DNA of 64,000 bases, from contig ML976746.1 in assembly GCA_010015655.1 (NCBI GenBank), positions 62,001 through 126,000 on the forward strand, read 5' to 3'. The notes under the pieces were generated by a model. It did no database searches. It saw nothing but the letters and a program-made list of their open reading frames with translations, and had not been told where the DNA came from. This stretch comes from Bimuria novae-zelandiae CBS 107.79 (lineage: Eukaryota; Ascomycota; Dothideomycetes; Pleosporales; Didymosphaeriaceae). Position numbers and translations under genes: made by a program. Shown here piece after piece: positions 1-9,321 of the stretch (its first letter is position 1; the number at the start of each line of letters is the position of its first letter).

Positions 1-1271
1 TAACAGTCGGTCTCAAGGCCTTGAAATCATCGACAAGCTCTGCAATGTTGCCGTGGAAATAGCCGATGGCGGATCCAGAGGCCAAAGCGCTGTGCTCTCC
101 TAGTCGCTGGTAAATGTGAGCCAAGGGGAGGAAAGAGGCATAGATGCCGTCAAATGAGCCGCCGAGCAGGATCAGGGACGATAGACTGGCTGCATGAGCA
201 GCACGGTGCGTCAACACGACTCCCTTCGGATCGCCGGTGGTACCAGAAGTGTAGTTGATGGTGATGATATCGTCGGGTGTAGGATTATTGTAGGGCAACG
301 GCTGCTTCTCACCCAATGCCTCTACATCTTCCATTTGATGGATGGTGACACCAGAATCGCTCGCCATGGCATTTAGCAGATCGCCTTTTGACGACCCAGC
401 TTGCTCACCGGCGGATAGAGGGTCTATGACGACAATCAGCTTGAGAGTTGGTAGCCGCGGCTTCAACTTCAGGAGAGTAACGACATGGTTTACGGAGGTG
501 ACGACGCAGTTCAAGCCCGCGTGATTGATGATGTACTCGGTCGCATCGGGGCCCAGGGTGTCGTATATCGAGACGGTGAATAGGCGCTGCGTCATGCAAC
601 CCAAATCTACGCATGTTAGCCTTCACTCCAGATAGAATACCTAGCCAATAGCGCCTCCTGTTGTATAGTTTTGATTGTGCAGAGCGCAAGGGCGGTTCCC
701 ACGTACCAGTAATCTGCCATTCTGGCCTGTTCTGGCACCACAGCCCGATACCATAACTCTGCTCCGTGACGCCGGCCTGCTTATGCAAATGTACGAGCCC
801 AGTTCCGAAGTTCTTCCTCCGCCTGTGCACCGTCTCGTAGTCTTGCCATACATATGCGCCGAAGGTCTTGGTAACGGGATCGTACGGCCGATGGCCGAGG
901 CACCTGTTCTTGGGGTATCTCACGGCTGTAGCACTTCCAGTTAGCGAAGAATAGTCGCGTGCGACGCTGGGTCCCACGTACCGGCTGCCTCGAACGCTTC
1001 GTGGGGGGTTGTGATCTGTGAACATCCTGTCAGCGCGACGTTCCTAATCCTTGTATCCCTCTCCCAGCATTGTCTCGGGAATGATGATGGCGCATACCGC
1101 GGGATCTAACGTCTCCAGAAGAGGCTTGTCGGTAAATCTCCAGTGTCGATACACGGCAGTGCGGCCCTCGGTCTTCGAGCCAGGGAGGGGCACGCCATAC
1201 GGCTGGCCTTTGGGCGGCGGGGGGGCAAGCTCGAGGGCGCGGTCCAGCTGGAGGTCTTGCGTGCCGAACAT
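1..1271 (-). CDS. Long-chain acyl-CoA synthetase, N-terminal part (runs off the window)
   Basis: This enzyme activates fatty acids to acyl-CoA with ATP, probably at the peroxisome or ER. Exons read as complement(<1..606, 707..925, 982..1015, 1098..1271), with GT...AG introns between them. The first methionine at 1271 opens the frame MFGTQDLQLDRALE. Exon 3 carries the family pattern RPYDPVTKTFGAYVWQDYE and QNRPEW. Exon 4 carries the AMP-binding P-loop YTSGTTGDPKGVVLTHR near 230-260. The C-terminal half with the remaining adenylation motifs lies to the left of the window. The short second exon (34 bp) is inferred from frame and splice signals and is the least certain part. The family assignment is firm; chain-length preference and location are not visible. 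Confidence 0.9.
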
Positions 1272-2755
1272 GGTGACTTTTTCCCTAGGACCGTTCCGGG
1301 TTTATAGTATATATTCGTGGGTTGCGCAAGCCTTCGGCTGGAGCTATGCGGTAGAGCAAGTAGGTGGCTAGCGGCGGACGTCGACGAGGTGACACGGACG
1401 GTTGTACTGTGAAGTACGAGGCTCGAACTTCAACAACCTACACGGAGCTTATTTGTTAGAAAAGCCAGCTTCCTTCGGGGCAATGTCGAAATTCGGCGTG
1501 TCCGACGCTGCCAATGACATACCTGGGCGGAGAATCTGGGCGATTTCTGTGTGACAGGCGCTCTTTTTCTCAGCTCGGACACAGCTGAAATATAATATGC
1601 TAGCAGAACTTGGGGGCGTCTGGAGAAATCTGGAGAAGAAGCCACCAAAGGAACCGCGGCAGTCTGCGCTCCACCTTATGAAAGAATGCTCGCATTGCAT
1701 TGCATCACGGAGCTAACCCCCAAGTGCCGAGGCACGCAAGTTGGGCCAATGACGCGTGCAGACTTTCCCCGTCGTGGCGCGTTTCGGCTAGCCTTCGCCG
1801 ATGAAAAACGCTTTTGTTGCACGTCCTCACATGCGCTGTCGACCGCGCTTCGATCCATCATGAAGCTCTACCAGCGCTTCTATGCGTCTCTTGTAGTCAA
1901 AATTCAGTTTCCAAAGCTAGATGCCTCACATGCAATGCAGCTGGAAGCATCTTCACATGTGCACAGGACGATCTGGGCAAAGCGGACCACGCGGACATGC
2001 AACACGAACCGGCTCGCAACTAACGACGAACTAGGCAAGCTCCCATCCATCCTGCAACATCTGTGGGGTTCGGGTGATTTACACTCCGACTGCGGAATGA
2101 CCTGGTCCTTGAGTCCAGTATACAAATACTGTAGGCGGTTGGTCTTAACAGCGCACACGTATATACAGCCAGTTAGAGACGCGGGGTATGCAAAGTCTCC
2201 TATCTTGGTCGTTCAAGGTCATCCCTAGTCTTCCATTGTCATGTTTCCGTCCGTAGATTGGGACCCAGTGCCAGAGGTTAATATGCTCCTTTGCGGTGGG
2301 ACAGACTGGACTGAACTTTGAATCTGCAGATTGCTACACAGAGATATAGGCGGTGGCATGTCCTGAATATGTTTATGGTACGTAAGGAGCCAGAACGTAT
2401 TCAGCGTTAATCCCAAGCGTGGTCCCAACCCTTCCGTCTCCAGCACATCAGTCTCGCCAGGGCACTCCTCTTTTATTATCGCCGAGCATGTTCGAATTGA
2501 CTTCAGTCATCTCAAGAGCTAGTGTCGGGTCAGCAAGAGGACAACGCATTGGGGGTAAACACATACCAGTTCTGTTATGTGGAACAAACGAGAAGCCTCC
2601 GCTCAGTGTTCCGTGGTCGTATGTTCTGTCTTGCCAGATCTCTCGTATCGATCGACAACCGTCCGCGACGACGAAGCACGACCATCAACAGCGTGCATCT
2701 CGAAGTCCCCAACGATCACAGCATTGGATGTATGCTGGTCTCTCGATCGATGTGC
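1272..2755. other. Intergenic, no supported gene
   Basis: This stretch holds the promoter of the acyl-CoA synthetase at its left end. Open frames of up to 180 codons (1686-2228) have no recognisable domain or fungal codon pattern. I see no RNA gene or repeat in it. Confidence 0.5.
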
Positions 2756-3088
2756 CTAGTACATGACACGCAACGTCACGCCCGTCAGCACAATCCCAAT
2801 GACCGCAATCAACGTACCGAAGGTGCCAAAGATGATGGTGCTTCGAGCTTCGAGGTTTGAAGGAGACACCGTCGGCATGGTTGGCTGGTGAGGAGTGGCC
2901 AAAGCCGTATAGAGTGTAGGTTGTGTCGTCGACGTTTGAACGGGTGATGAAAGAGTAAGGTGCGGCGCCATTGTGGGACAGGAGAGAGGTAAAGACGAAT
3001 GCTGTGGGTGAAACTGGACTATATGTTTGTCGTAGGGCGGCGTGCTAGACAGTAAGGTAATTGAAGGAGTGATCCTGAGAGGCTTCAC
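2756..3088 (-). CDS. Small hypothetical single-pass membrane protein
   Basis: An uninterrupted frame of 110 codons. The first ~75 residues are rich in Ser, Thr and Pro. The C-terminus has one hydrophobic segment (STIIFGTFGTLIAVIGIVL) followed by a very short tail. Small fungal proteins with a low-complexity N-terminus and a closing Ala/Ile/Val/Leu-rich membrane segment of this kind are common and uncharacterised. No intron is needed. The function is unknown, and the frame could still be chance, although the membrane segment argues for a real gene. Confidence 0.45.
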   Translation of the reverse strand: MKPLRITPSITLLSSTPPYDKHIVQFHPQHSSLPLSCPTMAPHLTLSSPVQTSTTQPTLYTALATPHQPTMPTVSPSNLEARSTIIFGTFGTLIAVIGIVLTGVTLRVMY

Positions 3089-3861
3089 TTAGGCTTGGGG
3101 GGGTGGGAGTTTATATCTCTGGCTCTGGCGCTCTTCGCTTCCGTCTGACCCATGATGAAATGGACATGATGTCTGCTCTCACACAGATTACTGGATTGAG
3201 ATGTGGAACTTCACATCTAAGAAGTGCGCAACCAGTCCTGGAGGTGCTGCAGTTAGAAGCCCTGTGGCTGGGCAAGCGATGAGAGCAGCTTACCCTGTCA
3301 GTCCTTGGTAAGGACAACGCTTAGGCCACCTGGTAAGACAGAGCTAGAACGAGGCAGGGTCTTGCCGGAGGAAATGCACGGATATGATGGCTGCCCATAA
3401 TTGGAAACAAGGTACCATAGGTAGATGCGCAGGTGCGTGGCCAGTAAGAAGCCTCGTGGCTGGAGGTACGATGCGAACCGCAGAGAAATTGACGAGGGTT
3501 CGCTAATGTGTGAAGGTGCGAGACCAATCACTCATCGTGAGCAGCTACAACAATCGTTGCCAGGTACAGCCACATACTGACCGGACGCTTGAGCGGCTCG
3601 AGATCCTAGCCCGACACGTGTGGAATGAGGCGTCACATCTGGCAAGTGCGAAGGTGCGCAGCCTATGGGAAGCGACGTGTGGACATGGAACTCGCATAGC
3701 CCCCAGAACAGTTGCACGGCATGCATTGACATGTACGCCACGCCAGCCTGGTATCTATAATACGCACAATCTACGCACTTTGTCGCACCTTCCTCTCTAT
3801 TCACTCTAGGATTTGGTTGTTCCTCCCGTTCGCAGCCGTCTAACCCTCCTTCGATCCGGGA

Positions 3862-3862
<1 letters not shown>
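3089..3862. other. Intergenic, no supported gene
   Basis: Only short overlapping frames are present on both strands (up to 99 codons), none with a recognisable motif. Confidence 0.4.

Positions 3863-3922
<60 letters not shown>
3863..3922 (+). repeat. (AGT)20 microsatellite
   Basis: Twenty perfect AGT units in a row. On the minus strand this is (ACT)n and lies about 515 bp downstream of the LINE-like reading frame at 4437-4715, so it may be the 3' tail of that element. It could equally be an unrelated simple repeat. Confidence 0.95.
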
Positions 3923-3923
<1 letters not shown>

Positions 3924-4436
3924 TTGGTTTTACGTCCTATGTAACCTCCCAGGGGGTATGTAGACGTGCCCTACATTTAGTAAGGGCCACTCATGCTAGT
4001 GCTACCGCTGCTATAGGAGCGGCCTCTCTTGCTGCTGTCCCTCTCCAGATAGGGGCGACTCAGCTATTCAATCTGGCCTTTGTGTGATAATAGTGGGAAA
4101 TGGGGTAGCCTTCTAGCTGCCCCCAGTCCTATACAGAAGCATGCCAAGACTTATTAGAGGTAAGGAGAGATATATACACGCATATAGGTATGCAAAAGAG
4201 AGAGCTTAGTCTTATATAGTAGATACCCTAGCAAGTTAAAAGCAGGTAGCGTATCTACTTCGTCCGAAGCGAGGATTTGCGTCCGCTCGCCTATAACGTG
4301 GTTGGCTAGTTACTTACTAACGTGTGCTATTACTAATACTAAGTGCAAGAAGGGTTGCGTATTCTCCTGGGCTTAGCGCCCTGAGGTACTGTATTCCTTC
4401 TCTAGTGTCTGTTGGGGGATGTGTTGGGCGTTGTGG

Positions 4437-4715
4437 CTAGTAGTTGAAGCGTCGCACTGTCCGTGGGCAGTGTACGATATGGTCTGGGGCCAGGTCTGCT
4501 CCGCAGGTGCACACGAGGGTCTCCTCATCATGCTTGAACTTCCTATGGTACCAGGCTTCGATCCGGGAAAGAAGGAGCGAATCAACCAAATATTCGACCG
4601 AATCCAACTCGTCTCGAGCACCAATCCCCACCAAGGCATCTCCAGTTCCAATACCTCGAGCACGAGTTACGCGAGTCTCGAAGAAGGTGACTCGCGACAG
4701 AGGAACGCTTAGCAT
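4437..4715 (-). mobile_element. Remnant of a LINE (non-LTR retrotransposon), C-terminal fragment
   Basis: The minus-strand frame contains AWYHRKFKHDEETLVCTCG followed by DHIVHCPRT. This is the pattern of a short helical stretch and a C-x-C-G...H...C zinc motif found near the C-terminus of fungal LINE polyproteins (Tad1-like and relatives). Only about 90 codons remain; no reverse transcriptase domain is visible in the window. The region to the left (3930-4436) is stop-rich and partly TA-rich and may be its 3' untranslated part. The fragment abuts the start of the Zn2Cys6-ankyrin gene on the other strand. Confidence 0.55.
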
Positions 4716-6569
4716 GTTACGCTGCGATCAGTGCCGAGAGACAAAGCAGAAGGTGAGCAGCATCTCCATGAATCTGGCTTGAACCACTACTAAATAGCCA
4801 GTGTGTACCCATCGACCGAACGTGGCCTTCAAAGCGCGACAGATGTGACAAAAGAGGTCTATCTTGCTCAGAGCCCAGGAGGGTTATCAGAAAGCGCAAG
4901 ACAGAACCGCCAGTGAAAGAGCCGAGAGGCCTCTCCAATCCTGACGTGCTTGATATGATTTCGGTTGTGTATGAGAAGGACCGTTTTTGAGGTGACGGGC
5001 AAAGCTGACCAATGCCGCAGGCTTCACCTCAAACTGTACAGTAAAAATTTGAAAATGGCCTCGGAGGGACTTCAGTCTCTTCAGCGAGAGGTTATCATCT
5101 TATTCGAACTAGACGAGGACCTGACGGTGGAACCGGACCTCTCAGCACTGCTTGACGGGCTGCTCCACCAGATACGCATTCGCTTCAACAACATGTTGAA
5201 AGACGTCACCAGGGAAGCAAACTAATTCGAATCAAAAGAAGCTCAAAAGAAGCTCCGACTATGGCAAAGCATCGACTTAAAGATACTGGAGTGCGTAAAG
5301 TGTGGTGTAATGGTTGAGGAATGTCTTCTAGGATTAGAAGATCCTTTGGACATCCATCATGGCCTTTCGTCACTGGCAAGCGCGCAACCGTGTGAAAAGC
5401 ACGGAATATACTTGTACGACCCCCTACTTGAGTATTTATTATGTGCCTCCATGCATTACATGCTGGTAGATCTTTCTAGGAAATTGGGTTTTGACCTTGA
5501 CCTATTTGGAGAAGCTCCCTATTACGTACCGGACGATTTGATCACAATTGGGACAGAGTTATTGATTGATATGATTTCCAGAAATCTACAAAGAAAAGTG
5601 GATATACTTGGAAGAACTCTGCTTCACCAACTACTGGATCTGGACTTGCCGCATCACGACGAGGATCTTGAAGCGGCTCTGGAGATTGGAATGACTGAAC
5701 AGGGGACGGGATCGTCATACAACCAACAAGACTGCCTCGGTAGGACACCTTTACACATCGCTTGCATGAAGGGAAAAACTTCTATCGTGCGGCAGTTGCT
5801 GCAACTGAAAGTTGATCCTAGCCTCAAAACGCTGGACGGACTCCGGGCGATACACTTCGCCGCAGTGCGGGGAGCATTAGAGATCTGCCAGCTGCTCAGG
5901 TCGGTCAACGACGTCGATTTCAATGCTCCGGGTCCCGGTGGAAAAACAGCGCGAGACTACGCATTGGCTAAGAACTACTTCACAGTGGCCAATGTACTAT
6001 CTTGGGGCCACGAACCAGACCGACGGAACTTAGCGAATGATCTAGACTACCCATTGATCCGTGCTATCATGCAGGGATCAGTCTCTGCGATTCGAGAGAT
6101 CTTGGAAGTGGGCAGTGCGAACCCGAATACCCTTGTTGCGCCCATCTTTTCCGGTGGACGACAACCCGAAAGTGTTCTTATTCTGGCCCTGGAACGAGAT
6201 TACACCTGCCATCTTGCCCAGGTTCTGCTGGAATTCGGGGTCGACCTGGAAGCGAAAACAAGAGAGGGCGACACAGCCCTACATGTCTTCGTAAAAAGAG
6301 GCAACACGTTTGTGACACGTTGGCTACTCGGCTGTGGCGTTGACTTTATAGCTCGCGATACGAAAGGCCGCACGGCTCTGACGTTGGCTGCAAAGAATAA
6401 ATGGCTTTCGCATTTGGACACGCTACTGAACCATGCAAAGAGCAATTCAAGGTGCTTGGAACTCTTAGATGCCACTGACAATGAGGGTCGCACTGCGATG
6501 GACTATGCCATTTGGAACAAATATCACCGTTGTGTGGAGGTGTTGGAAAAACCGATTTGGCGAAGTTGA
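4714..6569 (+). pseudogene. Zn2Cys6-ankyrin repeat protein, probably inactivated
   Basis: Three exons fit: 4714-4752, 4802-4968 and 5021-6569, with introns of 49 and 52 bp. The N-terminus begins MLRCDQCRETKQK and continues CVPIDRTW, a fungal zinc-cluster DNA-binding domain. In KRDRCDKRGLSCSEP the expected fourth cysteine (CDRC) is arginine (codon CGC). The C-terminal half has at least four ankyrin repeats, including GRTPLHIACMKGKTSIVRQL, GDTALHVFVKRGN and GRTALTLAAKNKW. An in-frame TAA at 5223-5225 interrupts exon 3, and the same frame is open on both sides. A lost zinc ligand plus a nonsense codon point to a decaying gene. Alternatives are an unrecognised intron over the stop, or a shorter ankyrin protein starting at 5310. 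Such proteins are usually putative transcription regulators; targets are unknown. Confidence 0.7.
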
Positions 6570-6910
6570 CATTCTACTGGAGGGTCAATTCCAAGTTCCT
6601 GTGTGCATGCCCACAATTTGTGTAACAGCTTCGGGTTACTCTCTGTTCAGTTTTAATAGTAGATATCTCTCTCTCATAAATAGCGCATTTAAATCACGCA
6701 CACATATGCGTTGCCTCGAACTGATGCCGAGAAGGTCGCAAAGTCCTTACGACAAGCGAATGAGTATGGTCAGGCACACGGTTTACCAGGAACAGAGTCA
6801 TCTTTGAACACTTGCTTCACATCTCATGACAAGCATCCCAATCCAATTGCATAAATGGCTGTAACCATCTTTCGCAGTAATCGTGAACACATTGCGTCAC
6901 AGATTCAGCG

Positions 6911-7275
6911 ATGCGAGCGAACGATACCATGTCCAACAGCAACAGCGTTCAAGACGTTATACAGTACCGCACAGTTGTTCTTCTCATCGGCAAGAAACTT
7001 TCGGTCAATCTTCAGCAGCTTCGTCTGGCCCGTCAGATACATTGCGTCGGCGGCCAGCCTCCCAAGTGCGTTGACAAGGAGCCTCCTGCAGAGTAAGTTA
7101 CCCTCATATCTATGATATCCATGACGTATCAGCTCATGGCAACCGCGGTCGAAGCAGTCCTGCGCCCGTGAAGCGACGCGGCAGAGGAGCCTTCAAGTAC
7201 GACACCAGCACCATCGATGGTTTCAACGGCTCCGACATCGAAGAGCTGCCGACGGACAAATACGAGAGTCACTAA
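6911..7275 (+). CDS. Small hypothetical protein, two exons
   Basis: Exon 6911-7092 and exon 7158-7275 join across a GTAAGT...CAG intron to give 99 residues. The second exon reads GRGAFKYDTSTIDGFNGSD and ends ELPTDKYESH, which looks coding in composition. The first exon has a basic and hydrophobic stretch (VVLLIGKKLSVNLQQLRLAR). No domain is recognised. An internal methionine six codons in is an alternative start. The model rests only on splice signals and composition. Confidence 0.3.
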
Positions 7276-7978
7276 TCACCCGCATCAACACGACGAAGAC
7301 CCAGCGCGTGTGCGAAATGGGAACGCATGGCTGGAGTTGGTGGAGAAGCGGGCGGCCGCGGAGCTCGGAAGACAGTCGCTGAAGACTTAACTGGTAGAGT
7401 TATTCAATGAGCAGTGTAACGATAAATTGTTTGGGTAATTATTCATGATGGCGACACAGCACACCTGGTAATTACTAGTTTTCGTATTCGATGGGTTTGA
7501 GTCGTGAGTCACTGCATGTGATTTGGGCTCCTCCAGGGCTGTGGGGCAGAAAGCGAGCACGTACAACACACAAACAGTACTGCAACGAGCGAGCAACGAG
7601 ACTTTCAAGAGGCAGATTTTGACGATAACTCTTCGCTGCTGCGACAATATTTATCGTGATTTTCTTACAATGGCAAGGCTTTGTATGGTCGTGATGATGT
7701 TGGGAACCGGTTCCACGGGCTGAAACGGTTGATTCCACGGATGTAGAGGCGGCGCACGTGGCGCTCTCCCACACCACACCACGGATCGCCCAAGAGACCA
7801 ATCTTGGGTATGAAAACCGTGGAAAAGCGTCTTATTTTCATCTTCAACATTCTTGCATTCCACGGGAAGTGCCGCGTGACTCTGGTTGCTGTGCGCTGTC
7901 ACGATGGATGCCTACGCCCCACTTCGGTACGTTGAGGTGATACGCCGCCCTTGCCTAGCTCGCTCCTGCCCAGCCGCC
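7276..7978. other. Intergenic, no supported gene
   Basis: Short frames only on both strands. The right end merges into the TATA and pyrimidine-rich promoter-like stretch. Confidence 0.4.
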
Positions 7979-8035
7979 TATAAGTTCCTACCCTTCGGCC
8001 TCTCGCTTTCCTCTTCTCTTTCACCACCACCGTCG
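7979..8035 (+). promoter_or_regulatory. Promoter-like TATAAG followed by a pyrimidine-rich tract
   Basis: TATAAG at 7979-7984 is followed by a C/T-rich stretch at about 7990-8030, a common arrangement at transcription starts of strongly expressed fungal Pol II genes. No protein frame starts just downstream. It lies about 135 bp upstream of the first structured RNA-like element and could drive it. This is inferred from position and composition only. Confidence 0.35.
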
Positions 8036-8117
8036 AAGCACGAATCCCGCCCCCTACGCCCGCCGTCCCCCCGAACCCCCTTTCCGAGCGATGCCGATCC
8101 TCCTTACCTGTTAGGAA

Positions 8118-8390
8118 AGGCCGTCTGATGATGGGGGTGCCCTCCGTCGCTGGGTCTGTCTGACACATCGAGCCCTATGCGTGTTTCCCTTCGGGCCTCC
8201 GTCCCACGGGCCATAGTGGAATCTTTGTTGTCGCTCACCCAGTGGAAGATGCCAGCAGATATGCGACTGCTTCGGCAGCCGTGACAGGCCGAAAGGTCCT
8301 TGGCAAATCGTGCTTCAGACGCACCCTCCCTCTTATCCCTCGCCGTTGAGCGTCCTGACTCCACGACACGTCGTGTCGCAGGCGCACCGC
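8118..8390 (+). ncRNA. Candidate structured RNA element, copy 1
   Basis: This segment matches 8930-9142 in a series of conserved blocks: AGGCCGT-TGA, CGCTGGG, GGAAGATGCCAGC-GATAT, TGACAGGCCGAAA and CTTGGCA, ACGCACCCTC and TCGCAGG. A closing stem TGCCA (8250-8254)/TGGCA (8301-8305) encloses two hairpins. One is CTGC-TTCG-GCAG (8267-8278), the other GGCC-GAAA-GGTC (8287-8298), so the fold is a three-way junction. Upstream, CTATG/CATAG encloses CCC-TTCG-GGC. Downstream, CGACAC-GTC-GTGTCG forms another hairpin. UUCG and GNRA loops occur only when read on this strand, which sets the strand. I do not recognise the family; RNase P, SRP RNA, U3 and telomerase RNA motifs were looked for and not found. 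Confidence 0.5.
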
Positions 8391-8929
8391 GGATCGTATG
8401 GCCAGACTAAACAGACTTGAGTTCTTCTGTTACGGAAAAGCTGTTCGATTCCGCAAGGCAACTTCGCATAATAGGCCAGTCATTACCGTCACGGTTTTGA
8501 AACGCCATTCTTGTGAGTTGTGACGCAGCTCTGCGCGGACAGATGGTCTGTCCATCGCGTTGAGACGTATTGGGTACGGTGTTGTCGTACTGGGTACACA
8601 ACCTGTCTCCACGCATCGCGGTCAGCGTGCGAAAAAAAAAGTTGACATCACGTGTACCGATGGTCGGCCAGGCGAATGCCTCGTGAATACGACCAACAGA
8701 GTCAATTATCGCTGGCGAAGAGGAAGAGCGCACAGCTGCCTTGGGACGCTGTCGCTGCAACCGTGGACTCCCAGCAATGTGTGCAAATTGTGTGTTACCT
8801 GTGGGTACACCAGAAAGATCCTTCATGTCAAGTCCTTCATTCAAGCAAAGTCGATGATTACAAAGATGAGAACCTTTTGGAAACGCTCGAGAGCTCATGA
8901 GAACTTTTTGGAGATTTCCGCCCTTGCGA
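8391..8929 (+). other. Linker between the two RNA-like copies, also hairpin-rich
   Basis: It contains a perfect 7-bp hairpin GGACAGA-TGG-TCTGTCC (8537-8553). Next to it is a longer stem in which GCGT (8557-8560) and GAGAC (8562-8566) pair with GTCTC (8605-8609) and ACGC (8611-8614), with an inner GTTGT/ACAAC stem. A run of nine A follows near 8632-8640. The linker could be part of one long transcript with the flanking copies. The opposite strand is open for 285 codons (8407-9264) without recognisable content. Confidence 0.35.
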
Positions 8930-9250
8930 AGGCCGTTTGAGCTGGGGCTTTCCCCCGCCGCTGGGGGCCGACTACACATGCACATGTGTAATACGCCTCC
9001 AGAGGAAGATGCCAGCCGATATTGGGGCGCGATTCGTCGCGCCTTTTGACAGGCCGAAAAGGCCCTTGGCACTGTCGCTCTCAACGCACCCTCGCTTCTG
9101 CTTGAGAACCCTCCTTTCGGAGGTGATCTCGCAGGTTCGCCAACACAATGCCGTATTCCGGCCTGTGTTGGTTTGCGCCTCGGTCGTAGACCGTGTATTG
9201 GGAAACGTTTCGACGTCTTGCGCACCTGACACTGTGGCTTCAAAACCACA
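8930..9250 (+). ncRNA. Candidate structured RNA element, copy 2, with extra hairpins
   Basis: Positions 8930-9142 align with copy 1. The closing stem TGCCA (9010-9014)/TGGCA (9067-9071) is kept. The first hairpin has become GGCGCGA-TTCG-TCGCGCC (9026-9043), a different sequence with the same loop. The second is GGCC-GAAAA-GGCC (9052-9064). Further hairpins follow: CCAACACA/TGTGTTGG (9140-9171), then TGCGC/GCGCA (9174-9224) enclosing CGGTC-gta-GACCG and ACGT-TTCG-ACGT, then TGTGG/CCACA (9233-9250). Upstream TACACAT-GCAC-ATGTGTA (8972-8989) replaces the long arm of copy 1. Stems preserved with changed bases are strong signs of an RNA fold. Runs of six T at 9271-9276 and 9316-9321 could be ends of transcription. 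Confidence 0.5.
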
Positions 9251-9321
9251 CCAGTTGGGCCCATGCAACCTTTTTTGGTTACCGTCGGTGTGATGCCTGA
9301 TGGCTCCCGACACCCTTTTTT

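Noticed and set aside
1686..2228. 180-codon frame on the plus strand
   Set aside because: No domain, no fungal protein pattern and several overlapping frames on the other strand; lies in the promoter region of the acyl-CoA synthetase.
3850..4571. 15-base repeat TTCGATCCGGGAAAG at 3850 and 4557
   Set aside because: A 15-base match within 64 kb is expected once or twice by chance; flanks do not align.
8123..8150. Hammerhead ribozyme start (CTGATGA)
   Set aside because: The required GAAA and the third stem are not in place after the adjoining hairpin.
8407..9264. 285-codon open frame on the minus strand
   Set aside because: It overlaps the hairpin-rich RNA-like region, is Arg/Ser/Pro-rich and has no recognisable domain. 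Conserved stems on the other strand explain the sequence better, although a frame of this length is uncommon by chance.
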